Shown here one piece after another: positions 1 to 11,612 of a stretch of DNA of 64,000 nt. Source of the DNA: Endothia cerciana (taxonomy: Eukaryota; Ascomycota; Sordariomycetes; Diaporthales; Cryphonectriaceae). Under the pieces are notes generated by a model. The model searched no databases, was not told the DNA's origin, and worked only from the letters and a program-made list of their open reading frames with translations. Each line of letters begins with the position of its first letter. Positions within the stretch are counted from its first letter, which is position 1. Both the position numbers and the translations under genes were made by a program. Where the stretch lies: the NCBI GenBank assembly GCA_026119935.1, contig JALRMH010000024.1, forward strand, positions 310,001 to 374,000. The letters are read 5' to 3'.

Positions 1-31
1 CCTGAAAGCAGGTCACTGACATGTAACCTAG

Positions 32-1000
32 GTCCTCTACACCCTGCTCTATGTGATCCCTTTCTACCTCTCGCCCAAGACGCGCCCCTCGCCCCGGCTC
101 AGCCGGGACGCGCCCTCTGTGATCCGCGCGCGGATCACCTCCGTCAGCCTCACCTGCGCGCTGACCTCCCTGACCACGCTGGCCGTACTCGTCGTCGCCG
201 GGAAGTATGAGAGCCCCCAGGCGCTCCACGCGATGGGCTACTGGCCCGTCGGGGTCGCCGAGAGCTTCAGGGCCCTGTTCCTGACGGCGCTACTGTTCAT
301 GGGCCCCCTGTTTGAGTCGTTGGTCGTCGAGGGGTGCTGGCGGTCGTGGGTGACGCTCAAGCCGGTGAAGATGGTGATGGAGGAGTGGACTGCTTGGAGG
401 AACTATGTGATGGTGCGTCACTCTCGGTTCCACACACTCTATGCCTATTCCCGCGCAGCCTCATCTCCTCCCTCCCCGTCCCCCCCCCCCCCCTTTCTCT
501 CAATAATGGACACTGACAGGCCGCAGGGGCCTCTAACCGAAGAACTCCTCTTCCGCTCCGCCGCCATCCCCCTCATGATCCTCGCGCGCACCTCGCTCGC
601 AAAGACCATCTTCCTCTCGCCCCTCGTCTTCGGCCTCGCCCACGTGCACCACCTGTACGATTTCAGGGTGACGCACCCGGGCGTGCCCCTGTCCGCCGCC
701 GTGCTGCGCTCGGTCTTCCAGCTGGGGTACACGACCCTCTTCGGCGCGTACGCGACGTTCGTGTACCTGCGCACGGGGGGCCTGCTGGCCGTGTTCGGCC
801 TGCACGCGCTGTGTAATTCCATGGGCCTGCCGCGGGTCTGGGGCCGGGTGGCCGGCCGGGGGGAGGGCGGGCAGGCGGTCGAGGTGGCGCGGGCGTGGAC
901 GGTGGCGTATTATGTCCTGCTCGTGACGGGCGCTGTGTCTTGGTATAATGGCCTGTGGGCGCTGACGGAGAGCGGGAATGCGCTGGTGAAGATGGAGTAG
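32..1000 (+). CDS. rce1: CAAX prenyl protease 2 (Rce1), 3' part
   Basis: Type II CAAX endopeptidase, an ER multi-pass membrane enzyme that removes the last three residues of farnesylated or geranylgeranylated proteins such as Ras and a-factor. The 5' end lies outside the window: bases 1-31 look like the end of an intron (branch-like ctgac, acceptor tag at 29-31). Visible exons are 32-412 and 527-1000; the 114-nt intron 413-526 (gtgcgt...cag) holds a 13-C run. Joining them gives the family motif around GPLTEELLFRS, with the catalytic Glu-Glu pair just after the splice. Further conserved motifs are FGLAHVHH (His) and HALCNSMG (His/Asn). Several hydrophobic segments fit the ABI/CPBP fold. The intron is a multiple of three without a stop, so retention would leave the frame open. 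Family assignment is secure; the N-terminal part is not visible. Confidence 0.93.
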   Translation, partial: VLYTLLYVIPFYLSPKTRPSPRLSRDAPSVIRARITSVSLTCALTSLTTLAVLVVAGKYESPQALHAMGYWPVGVAESFRALFLTALLFMGPLFESLVVEGCWRSWVTLKPVKMVMEEWTAWRNYVMVRHSRFHTLYAYSRAASSPPSPSPPPPFLSIMDTDRPQGPLTEELLFRSAAIPLMILARTSLAKTIFLSPLVFGLAHVHHLYDFRVTHPGVPLSAAVLRSVFQLGYTTLFGAYATFVYLRTGGLLAVFGLHALCNSMGLPRVWGRVAGRGEGGQAVEVARAWTVAYYVLLVTGAVSWYNGLWALTESGNALVKME

Positions 1001-1518
1001 TGAGGGCACGACACTGGATTCCGGCAATGTCTAACGTTGGACAGCGCGGCGCCAGAGCGAGCGCCAGGGGTGATTTGAGAGGCCTGATATACGTACAGAT
1101 AAAACAGGCCATACTTGTGGGGGGCTGCTACATCTCGTCTGTCCTCTCTGCCCGCAGGCGCCACTTGCTCAGGAGGGTCCTGCTGGTAATGTTTAATTTT
1201 GCTTCCGGTGAATGGAGCCTGGGCTATTCAATGGCTTGGTGTAACAACAAGTGAAGAAGCATGGTTAATTTGTATGTAGACACGCTTCGTGATTGACATG
1301 CCCTTAACTGAATGGAATGGTGACGGATTCTCCTCACTTCTCGCAGGGTCGTTTCACGTACCCCCGTGATATAAAAACGTCTCCTACACCCTTATGTGCG
1401 CAATCCCGTCGGCGGGCCCGGGATCGCAAGAACATACCAGACCACATCAACTCATCCATCACGACCCACTTATTAACACAGACATACCCACGCAAGACCC
1501 GCACCACATACCGGCAAC
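1001..1518. other. Intergenic: rce1 3' flank and putative small-ORF promoter
   Basis: No conserved gene is seen. The right half holds a TATA-like gatataaaa at about 1367-1375, followed by a CA/CT-rich stretch up to the ATG at 1519, which resembles a fungal core promoter and 5' leader. Confidence 0.4.
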
Positions 1519-1704
1519 ATGATCTCGCTAGACTTCGGCCTGGGCTTCCTCTTCGGACTGGTCTGCTTCACCGTCGTTATCAGAGTCTGGATGCCAGCCC
1601 TTATGCACGTCCTCTGGACGTGGTCGGCTATCAGTGCTCGGCGGGACAGAAGGGCAGCAAGGTGGTCTCCGTCAGGCACTAATCTTCATTGTGAGGAGTC
1701 TTGA
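1519..1704 (+). CDS. Candidate small membrane protein (61 aa)
   Basis: Not a recognised family. The ATG sits in a good fungal context (ggcaacATG). A TATA-like box lies about 145 nt upstream and the leader is C/A-rich and free of ATG close to the start. The predicted peptide has one strongly hydrophobic segment (residues about 4-33, with FGLGFLFGLVCFTVVI), followed by an arginine-rich tail (ARRDRRAAR), the shape of a single-pass membrane peptide with a positive cytosolic end. A short ORF like this can arise by chance, and no homology is visible, so this is a candidate only. Confidence 0.3.
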   Translation: MISLDFGLGFLFGLVCFTVVIRVWMPALMHVLWTWSAISARRDRRAARWSPSGTNLHCEES

Positions 1705-2459
1705 TCGGCCATACTCTCGAATAGTCAAGGCCTTAAAGGCTTGCAATCCCGCGACCGCACGACAACCGGAATGCTCGTGATATGGTCCGAGATGCGGCGC
1801 CTGCATCGGGCTCATCGCCGTAGACATACTCGAGGAAGCTTTCATTTTCCCCGAGAGGGATGAAAGGATGGTTCCATAGTCAAGTCCTTCTCAATAGGAT
1901 ATGCAACCCTGGGACCATCCTGGCGGTCAATATAGCGGCATCCCCTGGCTCAGTGTCTCTATGTGTGGTGTCCTTGTCTACTCGCACTTTGCCTTGAGAT
2001 TTCCCCTTCTCTTCCTTCTTCCTCTTCTTGGCCGTACTCTATTCCTTTCTCTTCAGGTGCCTAGATACGGTTCCGAATTCAAGTCGAGGCTGTAGTCCTT
2101 TCTATCTGGCGTCTTGCTTTCCCTGCTTGACACCTGACATTCGCTATGCGAGTCCCTCGACAGCGACTTCTTATCGATAGCCATGATCTGACGATGTGAA
2201 GGAATGCAAGTTTCGACGCAGCTCCTTGAGACAACCCACCGTAGGCCGTCTAAAGCATGTGAGGACCCCGAGAGCCTATGATGACCGGTGCCCACGAAGC
2301 GGTTGAGGACACCGCCCGGATGCAAAAGGCAAGTGCTACTCAGCAGCAGCGCTGAATAATGGGGCGTGCTCCGGAGGCACGCGCCTGACTCATCTTCTTG
2401 TTAGATACCGCGCAAATCGCCATTCTGAGGAGTGGAGTGCCTGTCGTGCTTGGTGATCT
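1705..2459. other. Intergenic, 3' flank of mmm1
   Basis: No gene supported. The sequence is of mixed composition with pyrimidine-rich patches near 1990-2050. It presumably contains the 3' UTR and polyadenylation site of the leftward mmm1 gene. Confidence 0.4.
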
Positions 2460-3835
2460 TCAACCCATATCAATGCTGACTCCCGGCATCGAACCAGGCA
2501 TCGTCCCAGTTGTAGTAAACACGTCCTCCACTCTTGGCCGCCGCCGATACCTCAGGGAGTCCGAGCTCCTCTCTGCCCGGTCGACCCGGTCAGCTCGGGC
2601 GTCCTCCTCAGCCTCGACCTGGTGCCTCGCCTCCTCCCTCAGGTCCCGGCTAAACTCCGCACCCTTGGCCTTGCTGAGCGACCTCTCCGCTTCGGCGATG
2701 AAGTCATCCCCTCCGCGCGTGTTCCGCTTCCGCGGCCACAGGCTCGGCAGGGCGATCTCCTGGAACCGCGGCTCGACGGCCCTCTCGTCAAACCACTTGT
2801 GCAGGCGGCTCTCGACCAGCTGTGCGATCTTGGGGACGTCCTGTAGGCGCGAGCGGCTGCCGAGGAGGCTCCGCAGCGAGAAGTCGAGGCGGTAATCGTC
2901 CAGGAAGCTGAAGGTCATCATGGTGGGCGTGTCCTGCGAGGGGTTGCTGGGGATGAAGGAGATGGACAGGGTCCCGCTGAAGCGGACCACGGACACGGAC
3001 AGCGCGACGGGGAGCACCGCGGAGAGCTTCTTCGGGTAGTTGAGCAGCATCCTGGTCTCGAGGGCCAGGGTGATCATGTCGCTGAGGTCAACGTCCATGC
3101 GCGCCTGCAGGCGGCAGCCCTCGCGCGTGGCCATGTTGGCATCGAAGGGCTTCCCCGGCGGGAACGCCAGGCCATCCTCGTCGACGGGTATGATCCGGCA
3201 GTTGCTGAAGATGGGGAACTCCTCGCCGAGGTTCAGCTCCGTAACGCGGATCTCGTCGAGGAAGTCCGGGCGGGAGGGGCTGTTGAGGGCCTTAGTCAGG
3301 GACCCGAGGATGGCGTCGTCGTGCTGCGCATCGCTGCGGAACTGTGCGATGGTCTGCGCCACGAGCACGTTGAACCAGTCGAGGCTCTCGGGCTGGTGGC
3401 TGTCGACCTTGTAGTATGTCTTGTGTAGTATGGAGCCGATGGTCAGGGTCGGCGGGCTGGAGCGCAGGATGCTGGACTTCTTCCGGTTGAGGGCAGGGCT
3501 CTGTTGGTGCTGGTGGTCCTGGTTCTGGCTACTGGGACGGCCACTTGTTCTGAGGCTGAGGAGGGACTTCTTGTGCGCCAGTGTCCTCGACCTGCGTTCC
3601 GTCGCCCGTATAGAGGCTGTCACCTCGGAAGAAGGGGGGTCACCGAATATGAAGAACTTTATAAAGGCGGCGATGAGGAGGACGACGGAGATCTGGCCGA
3701 GGATGAAGCCTTGGGTGAAGGAGAACCTGTCCGCTAGATCAGCTACCAGCCCATCTCCTCAGGACCTCTCTCTCCTCTGGCGGGTCGAGGGACCTACGTA
3801 GGCTCAGGCCGGGTCGGACACACATCCTGTGACAT
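2460..3835 (-). CDS. mmm1: MMM1, ERMES complex SMP-domain subunit
   Basis: ER-anchored subunit of the ER-mitochondria encounter structure, which tethers the two organelles and moves phospholipids. The gene has two exons on the minus strand: 3835-3798 and 3726-2460. The 71-nt intron (3797-3727) has donor gtaggt, branch ctgat and acceptor cggacag. The join gives 434 aa, normal for fungi. A short lumenal N-terminus (residues 1-13, [13 protein letters not shown]) precedes one membrane segment (about 19-40, containing [19 protein letters not shown]). A basic Ser/Gln-rich linker follows, then the SMP lipid-transfer domain (about 127-370, from [16 protein letters not shown]). The tail is charged, with an [18 protein letters not shown] helix. 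Without the first exon the frame has no ATG ahead of the membrane segment, which supports the splice. Divergent from vps45, 657 bp between the two start codons. Confidence 0.95.
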
Positions 3836-4492
3836 GTTGAGAGGGGGTTGAGGAGGGTTGAGTTGCGCCCCCTGTCCTGTTCCATGTCGTCCACCGGTCG
3901 AAGTCGCAGTCGTGAGGTTCGGGCGATGAAGTCAAGAGGAAAGCGGCGGCGGGCCCTACCGAGCTTCCGGCAGGGTGGGGTGGGGGGCCCACAAGGATGC
4001 TGACGCCCAGGTAAGTATAGTACTTTACGGTACTACCACGCACCCACACCACTGTCCTGTAGTAGGTTCTGCGTGCTGTAAAGGGAGTAGGTGGGGGTGC
4101 CGGCCGGGAGTTGGGGATGCATGTGCAGGCATCCCTGAGAGCCTCATGTGTCTTAAACCGACTTCATCATCTCACAACGACGACGACGACGCCTGGATAG
4201 CCAAGGACAATCAAGCCCGGCCAGTCTAGGGACACGGACCCTCCAGCCACAGGCAACTCATCCTCAGGAGAATACCGTCCCGGCCTGCAGTATCACTGTC
4301 GGCTCACCCCTCCAAAGGCGTCTAGCCCGCCTGTCCAGTCCGCACGCCCACGACACCGACAACCCCCCGGCGGACAGATTGTCGCTCCCTGTTCGCCAGG
4401 CCCCGGGGAACAGAGGCTTAGGGCGCAGCTACCACCAAAGGGGGGACTTCCGAGTGTTGCCTGCCGCTGGAGCCTGCGCTCGGCTCGGCGCG
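3836..4492. promoter_or_regulatory. Shared divergent promoter of mmm1 and vps45
   Basis: The 657 bp between the two start codons must hold both promoters. It contains a TAC/GTA-rich patch (4013-4036, agtactttacggtactacc) and C-rich leader sequence close to the vps45 ATG. No specific factor site was identified with confidence. Confidence 0.55.
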
Positions 4493-6343
4493 ATGGATGT
4501 GGTACAGGCGGTGGCCGGGTCCGTCGCCAAGATGGTCTCGGCCGGTGACGGCGGCGGCGGCGGCGGTGCGCCATCCTCCAAGATGAAGATCCTGCTGCTG
4601 GACAAAGACACAGTGTCTATTGTCTCCACGGCAATCACGCAGTCCTCGCTCCTCAACCACGAGGTGTATCTCATCGATCGGCTGGAGAACGCGAGCAGGG
4701 AGAAGATGCGACACCTGAGGTGCATATGCTTCGTCCGGCCTTCCTCAGACTCGATACAGTTCCTCCTGGATGAGCTGCGGGAGCCCAGGTACGGCGAGTA
4801 CCATTTGTATTTCAGCAACGTCATCAAGAAGTCCGCGCTGGAGCGTCTGGCCGAGGCGGACGACCACGAGGTGGTCAAGCTGGTCCAGGAGCACTTTGCG
4901 GACTTCGTCGTCATCAACCCAGACCTGTTCTCGCTCGACGTCCATCCGCCGATGCAGCGGATATGGAGCACAAGTCCCGATATGTGGAACACGGACAGCC
5001 TTGCGCGGACGACGGAGGGCCTGATTGCCGTTCTCTTGGAACTGAAGAAGCGGCCGCTCATCAGGTATGAGAAGAACAGCCTCCTGGCCAAGAAGCTGGC
5101 GACCGAGGTGCGCTACCACATCAACCAGGAGGACCAGCTTTTCGACTTTAGAAAGGTGGACACCCCGCCAATACTACTGATACTAGACCGGCGAGACGAC
5201 CCCGTCACGCCGCTCTTGACTCAGTGGACATATCAGGCCATGGTACATCACCTCCTAGGGATAGACAACGGCAGGGTCGACTTGAGCGATGTGCCCGAGA
5301 TCCGCCCGGAGCTGAAGGAGATTGTCCTATCGCAGGATCAAGACCCGTTCTTCAAAAAGAACATGTACCTGAACTTCGGCGACCTGGGTGGCAACATCAA
5401 GGACTACGTCGAGCAGTACCAGTCAAAGACCAAGAACAACGCCAACATCGAGTCCATCACGGATATGAAGCGTTTCATCGAGGAGTACCCGGAGTTCCGA
5501 AGGCTCTCGGGAAACGTGAGCAAACACGTCGCGTTGGTGTCTGAGCTTAGCAGGAGGGTTGGCGCCGAGAACCTCCTCGAGGTCAGCGAGTTGGAACAAA
5601 GCCTCGCCTGCAACGACAACCATGCGGCCGATCTGAAGGTGAGCGGACAGGGACAGCCCTGGGCCCGTGACATGACACGCGCATACTGACGAAGACCGCA
5701 GAACGTGCAGCAACTAATCCAGTCACCGTCGGTATCGGTTGACAACAAGGTTGTCCTGGTGGCCCTGTATGCGCTGCGACATCAGAAGCACCCTTCCAAC
5801 TCGGTGCCCATGCTCGTCGACCTCCTATCGACTGTCGGCGGGGTCCCAGCCAGGAAAGCAGACCTCGTGGCAAAGCTGCTCGCATACCACTCGTCACTGC
5901 AGCAATCACAGGCCGCCGGCGGTATCACGGACCTGTTCGAGTCCGCCGGTATCTTTGCAGGGGCAGGAAGCAGGTTTAAGGGGCTCAAGGGCGTGGAGAA
6001 CGTCTACACCCAGCATTCGCCCCTCCTCGAGACCACCCTTCAGAACCTGATTAAGGGCAAGCTGAGGGAACAACAGTATCCCTTCGTCGAGGGGGGAGGG
6101 ACTACGAGGGACAAGCCGCAGGACGTGATCGTCTTCATCATCGGAGGTGCGACCTATGAGGAGGCACGGACGATCGCGACCATCAACGCCTCGACACCGG
6201 GTGTCCGCCTGGTCCTGGGCGGCACGACGGTACACAATGCCACCACCTTCTTGGAGGAGGTCGAAGACGCCGTGTCCTCGTGGCCAGAGCCCCCACCCAC
6301 GACTGCGGCGGGGCGGCTGCGGAAGGAGCTGGGGCGGAGGTAG
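4493..6343 (+). CDS. vps45: VPS45, Sec1/Munc18-family SNARE regulator
   Basis: SM protein that binds the syntaxin Tlg2 and promotes SNARE assembly for Golgi/endosome-to-vacuole traffic. Exons 4493-5638 and 5702-6343 join across a 63-nt intron (gtgagc...gcag), giving 595 aa, a normal Vps45 length. The start MDVVQAV is the family's usual beginning, although the frame stays open upstream. Domain 1 begins at MKILLLDKDTVSIVS, followed by the conserved LLNHEVYLIDRL, then LLILDRRDDPVTPLLTQWTYQAM (SM signature) and, near the end, VIVFIIGGATYEEARTIA and VLGGTTVHNA. A Gly run near residues 20-25 comes from GGC repeats. The neighbour mmm1 is divergent. Confidence 0.96.
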
Positions 6344-7180
6344 TATCGCAAGGCGGGACGACGACGGCTCCCCTGTCGAAGCACAGGACGTGCCGGAGAC
6401 AAAGCCATCAAGAGCCGAAGGAGATTAGCGGACCCATAGGGCGGAAAGCCTACAGGCATTGCATCGCAGGGCTCAAGTCCTGGGTCTAGAAGGGGCGATA
6501 TAATGGACTGGGAACCGCTGAATACGAGCCCACCCCTCGGGGCACAGGGTCACAGGGGATAGAAAATTGACAAGCCACACAACGACCATCCGTCATGATC
6601 CAACCTGGGGATCGTATGATTTCTCGGACCATGCCCGGCTCGGTCAGCCAGAGTTCATGCATGCCAGCCGTCACAACTACAACATCTTGGCATCTTGCGG
6701 CCGGAAATCCTATTCCGCAGCCAAGGGGCGAAAAGGTTAAGCCACGGCACCTCTAACTCACCCCTATCCTAGCTGCCATGCCTGCTGTACACATGGTAAC
6801 AGTGTGATGGCGCCATCGTACGACCTTGCAGGTTGGGGGGGGTAGGGGGGTGGTTCTACGAATTACAGCCTGTCTATGTACCATGGTAGCATTTACGAGA
6901 TGGCGGGCCAGCATTGTCGCTTTTAACCAAATCCCGGGTGGACTCTCAATAATCTGGGGGACATGTGACATTGCCGAGGGACGCATTCCTGCCGCGAGAC
7001 CCACACCTGCCACACTGGGTGGTACGGCGGCTAATGTACAGTCAAACCGCATCTGCTTATCGATAAGCGCGCTTCCCTTTTTTTTTTTGTTTTCATTTTT
7101 TTTTTTTTTTTCGGATTGCTTCGCGACAAGACTCGCACTGCCCTGGGTGATGACGCATCAATGCCGCTCTGCTGCCCAAT
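6344..7180. other. Intergenic: vps45 3' flank and mto1 promoter
   Basis: No gene supported. Notable are G-rich runs (6834-6851) and a nearly pure T tract at 7078-7111, about 70-100 bp before the mto1 ATG. The T tract may act as a nucleosome-excluding promoter element. Confidence 0.45.
7078..7111 (+). repeat. Poly(T) tract upstream of mto1
   Basis: 34 bases of T interrupted only by one G, one C and one A. Poly(dA:dT) tracts are common in fungal promoters and disfavour nucleosomes; that role is inferred from position. Confidence 0.7.
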
Positions 7181-9388
7181 ATGAAGAAGGCATGGCAGCC
7201 GCGAGGCCTGAGCAGGCCAGCCGCACTGCTCGGGCGGCCCACGGCCCTGACAGCGCGGTCAGCAGGCCGCCGGAGCACCTTCGCCACCGTCGCGCACGAC
7301 TCGAGGTATGTATGCCATGCGCCTCCGCCCCCCTTCTTCCTTTCCGTGGTCCAGCCGGCGACCGACCCGACCATCTGCTGACTCGCACGTTCCCCCTCGG
7401 GAACTGACAGGCCCTTTGACGTCGTCGTGATAGGCGGCGGCCACGCGGGCGCCGAGGCCTCCGCGGCGGCCGCCCGGTCCGGGGCGCGCACGGCGCTCGT
7501 CACGCCCAAGCTCGACAACCTGGGCGTGTGCTCGTGCAACCCGAGCTTCGGCGGCATCGGCAAGGGGATCATCCTGCGCGAGGTCGACGCGCTGGACGGC
7601 CTGGCCGGCCGCGTCATCGACAGGGCCGGCGTGCAGTTCAAGGTGCTCAACCGGAAGAAAGGCCCCGCCGTGTGGGGGCCCAGGGCGCAGATCGACCGGG
7701 CGCTGTACAAGAAGCACATGCGAGAGGAGCTGACCAGCTACCCCGGGCTAAGTGTCGTCCTCGGTAGCGTATCGGACATCGTGGTGGGGGAGACCGTGGG
7801 CGGCGGGGAGGACGGGCGGGGGGCCGGGGCGGGGAGTAAGATCACGGGCGTGAGGCTCGAGTCCGGGGATGTTATCCCGACGAACCACGTCATCATCACG
7901 ACGGGGACGTTCCTGGGCGGGGAGATACATATCGGTCTCGACGTCTACCCGTCGGGCCGAATGGGCGAGGCTGCGACATTTGGCCTGAGCAGGTCGTTAC
8001 GGCAGGCGGGGTTCCGGATGGGGAGGTTAAAGACCGGAACGCCACCAAGACTCGACAGGAAGACCATCAACTTCCCCATACTCGAGCCACAAGAGGGCGA
8101 TGACCCGCCGGTGCCCTTCAGCTACATGAACGACACGGTCTCCGTGCAGGACCAACTGCTCTGCCACGCAACATATACCAACGCGGCGACCCACGAGGTC
8201 GTCCGCGCTAACCTCGACAAGACGATACATATCCGCGAGACGGTAAAGGGACCCAGGTATTGCCCTTCGCTTGAATCGAAAATCATACGCTTCGGCCATA
8301 AGGAGAGCCACATCGTCTGGCTCGAGCCCGAGGGCTTTGACGACGACGTCATCTATCCCAACGGCCTGTCCATGACCATCCCCCCCGAGGCACAGGAGCA
8401 GCTCCTCAGGACGATCAGTGGCCTCGAGAACGTCACGATGACACAGCCCGGCTACGGCGTCGAGTACGACTACGTAGACCCGCGCAGCCTGCGGTCGACG
8501 CTCGAGACAAAGGCCATCAGGGGCCTCTGGCTGGCCGGCCAGATCAACGGGACGACGGGCTACGAGGAGGCCGCCGGGCAGGGCGTCATCGCGGGCATCA
8601 ACGCCGGGCGCGCCTCACAGGGGCTCGAGCCCATCAGCCTGACCCGCAGTGACGGATACATAGGCGTGATGATCGACGACCTCGTCACGAAGGGCGTCTC
8701 GGAGCCCTACCGCATGTTCACGAGCCGGAGCGAGTACCGGCTGTCGACACGCGCTGACAATGCCGACACGCGGCTCACCGCAAAGGGGCGCGCCTGGGGT
8801 GTAGTGGGCGACAGGCGGTGGAGTGCCTTTACAGATGAACAGGGCGCCTTGGCAGACCTGAAGGCGATGCTGCGGTCACGGAACCTCCCCTCTCCCCACT
8901 GGGCGCGAGCCGGCTTCCGGGTCAAGGACGACACCGTCCGCCGCGACGGGATGGACATCCTGCGGCTCGCCAGCGTGACCATCGACACCCTCGCCAGCTC
9001 GGGCATCATCCCCGGGGCCGCGTCCTTCCCGCGGCGCATCCGCAGCCGGGTGGAGATCGAGGCGACCTACGCGCCGTACGTCACGAACCAGCTGCGCGAC
9101 CGGGAGAGGCTCGAGCGGGACGAGCAGCTGCGCCTGCCCACGGACCTCGACTACGGAGGGGTCTTCGGGCTGAGCATAGTGGAGAGGAACATCCTGCAGG
9201 CGACACGGCCCGAGAGCCTGGCGCAGGCGAGGCGGCTGGAGGGAATGACGCCCGCGGGGTGCCTCCGCCTCCTGGCGTACGTGCAGAGGCCCCGCGGCGG
9301 CAGGACCGCGGCGCTCACCGAGCCCCTGGGCGCTGAGGACGAGGACCAGGAGACGCTGGACGCTAATGCGAGAGTTGCGGAGTTGTAG
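7181..9388 (+). CDS. mto1: MTO1/MnmG, mitochondrial tRNA wobble-uridine modification enzyme
   Basis: FAD-dependent enzyme that, with MSS1 (MnmE), installs a carboxymethylaminomethyl-type group at C5 of wobble uridine in mitochondrial tRNAs. Exon 1 (7181-7305) encodes an Arg/Ala/Ser-rich presequence ([19 protein letters not shown]...) expected to target mitochondria. A 105-nt intron (7306-7410, gtatgt...gacag) joins it to exon 2 (7411-9388). The join creates [16 protein letters not shown] with the dinucleotide-binding GGGHAG at residues 50-55. Further MnmG hallmarks are [26 protein letters not shown], the FLGGEIHIG segment, [10 protein letters not shown] and [16 protein letters not shown], plus the C-terminal helical region (YAPYVTNQ). 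Length is 700 aa; a Gly-rich insert ([12 protein letters not shown]) near residue 165-175 is non-conserved. Confidence 0.96.
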
Positions 9389-10273
9389 GCTAGCGTGGCG
9401 AGAGGATAACCCCCCCCCCCCTTCCCTTTTGCACACGGACGAGACAGTCTCAACGGCCATGGACCAGATTCATACGTAATAAGAGTGCCCCAGAGGCCGC
9501 CCGATCTCGGGAGGTTATGGTAGCGCCACTGTACAACACGCAAGTGGATCAGGCCTAGAATTTTGTCCCACACACACACACACACCCCCACCCACCCCAC
9601 GCATGTTGCTCTTTTCCTCGTCCGGCTACAAGAAGCGGACGCCTCACATGAGGCTGGCGAGGCCCGGCGGCCTGCAGACCGCCACAGGCGGAAGCGAGCG
9701 GGGGGAGCCGGTGGGGTGGCTATCTTCTATACAATCACCGGCTGCTACTAGGCCAGGTCAGGCCAGGCCAGCCAGACCAGACGATCAAGATCTCTAGGCC
9801 GAGGAGACGCTTGGCTGCGCTGTGCTGTGCTTCTAGACCTTCAGTCTCGACGCTCTGCGGCTGTGACTGTCAAACCTGGAGACACGGGAGTTGTCGGGTG
9901 CAGAGCGCAGCGTGCGGTTCAAGGACGTGGCTTCCCGGATACATGATGTTCTGTAATATAGGGCTTGTTATCTGATGTGTGAGAGCCGCCACCCTTTGAG
10001 CGGTGAGAGATTCGGGCTGCTTTGCACGGGGCGCAGTGTCCAGTCGAGCTCCGGTGAGTTCCTGCGGGATACATCCCCGACCCCGCGATGTGCAAGGACA
10101 CAGCCGACATGCCTCCGTTCTACAAGAGTCCTCGGGCATGCCGCACACAGGAACCCAGGCGAGTATCGCACGGCGCGCGCATTGTCAATCCTACATCATA
10201 TATCTACGATAGACTCCAGGTTCTCGACCACCTCGGGGAGATTGGAGTAGCGGCAGGTGATGAATGCTGATCA
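9389..10273. other. Intergenic between convergent mto1 and crd1
   Basis: Only 3' flanks are expected here, because mto1 runs rightward and crd1 leftward. It contains a 12-C run (9410-9421), a CA microsatellite (9569-9585) and C-rich sequence after it. No coding region is supported. Confidence 0.5.
9569..9585 (+). repeat. (CA)n microsatellite
   Basis: Uninterrupted CA dinucleotides followed by a C-rich stretch, in the 3' flank of mto1. Confidence 0.85.
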
Positions 10274-11572
10274 TCAGTCTGACTTGTCTTGGGCCTTCGC
10301 GTCGGTATCCTTTTGTTGCGAGAGGATCTTCACGGCGTCCTTGCTATAGATGTAGCTTGCACCGCTCCAGATCGTCGTCACTGCAACAGTGTATCTATAT
10401 AAAAGAAGAGAGGTCAGTATCCAAGAGTTCCCGTTGGAGTTCGCTACCCGCTGTCCGTGACGTTCATCACCCACCCGTCTTCTGCAGCGGAGAGTGCAAG
10501 CATAAACGGATGCCAGTCTTCATCAATCCGAGTGGTGCTTCGACGACATGACAGATTGTCAATTAACGGCCGTCGCCCGGCTCGATCCTCAGATGTGCCG
10601 TGTAATGCACAATGAAAGGGGGAAGTCCCCAGCCAAGGGCTTGAACCCAAATTTTTAGAAAATAGGAGAAGGAGGCCCTTCGGGTATAACTCACTGCATA
10701 AATGCCAAGGGCGTGCCGGCCACGGCCGGTAGTACCGGTGCCAGTGTGGTGCAACCCATCAGAGCAAGTTGCAGGAAAGTGTTGTACTTGCTGATCGTCG
10801 TGGGATGGACCTCCGCAGACGGCAGCGAGAAGTCCCAATACCTCATGAAGGTCTTGGGCGGCGGCAGCGAGATCCACCTGTAGTAGATGGCCGCGGCGCC
10901 CAGGGCGACATCTCGGCCAATGATAGTCACGGCCAGCCAGACTGTTGAAGCGAGATTTTGTTAGCCTGTGCGACGTACAGCCGAGAGGGCCCAAGATCCT
11001 AAACACGTGGAGCCACAGGCAGATAAAGTTCCGGATCAGGGGCTCGGGCAAGTCGACGAGCGGGGGGCGGTGGTACCACCTCCGTCGTCGGGTTAACAGA
11101 CTTCCTCTTGAAGATGGCAGGTGACTCACCGGGTAGAGTGCCCTTCATCGCCAAGGCTACCGTCAAGACCATCATGAGAGCCTTGTCGGCCATCGGGTCT
11201 ATCACCGTCCCAACAACCGTGCCGAGATTCCATCTTCGAGCTATCCAACCGTCGAGGAGGTCGGTGATGCCCGCATAGGCGAACAAGCCCAAGGCCCAAG
11301 CATGATGATCGTGAAGGATACAATAGCCGATAAAAGGAGCGGCAATGATGCGGGACGCGGTCAGGATGTTGGGTATAGTATAGATGTTCTCATGAGTTGA
11401 GACAGGGAGTGCCTTTTTCAGCGCATTCGACAGCCGTCGAGTCGGAGTTTGCGCTTCTGACGGCAGGCTAGGGAAAGGTCAGCGAATCGGCCGTGAAGGC
11501 GTGAAACATTGAGGAAAGTGGTATCCGGAAGCCGGGACATTGAACCCTTGGAACCTAACTGGTCGCCCTCTT

Positions 11573-11612
<40 letters not shown>

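Noticed and set aside
7093..7719. 208-aa antisense frame over mto1 start
   Set aside because: Shadow of mto1 exons and ends in the poly-T tract (poly-Lys).
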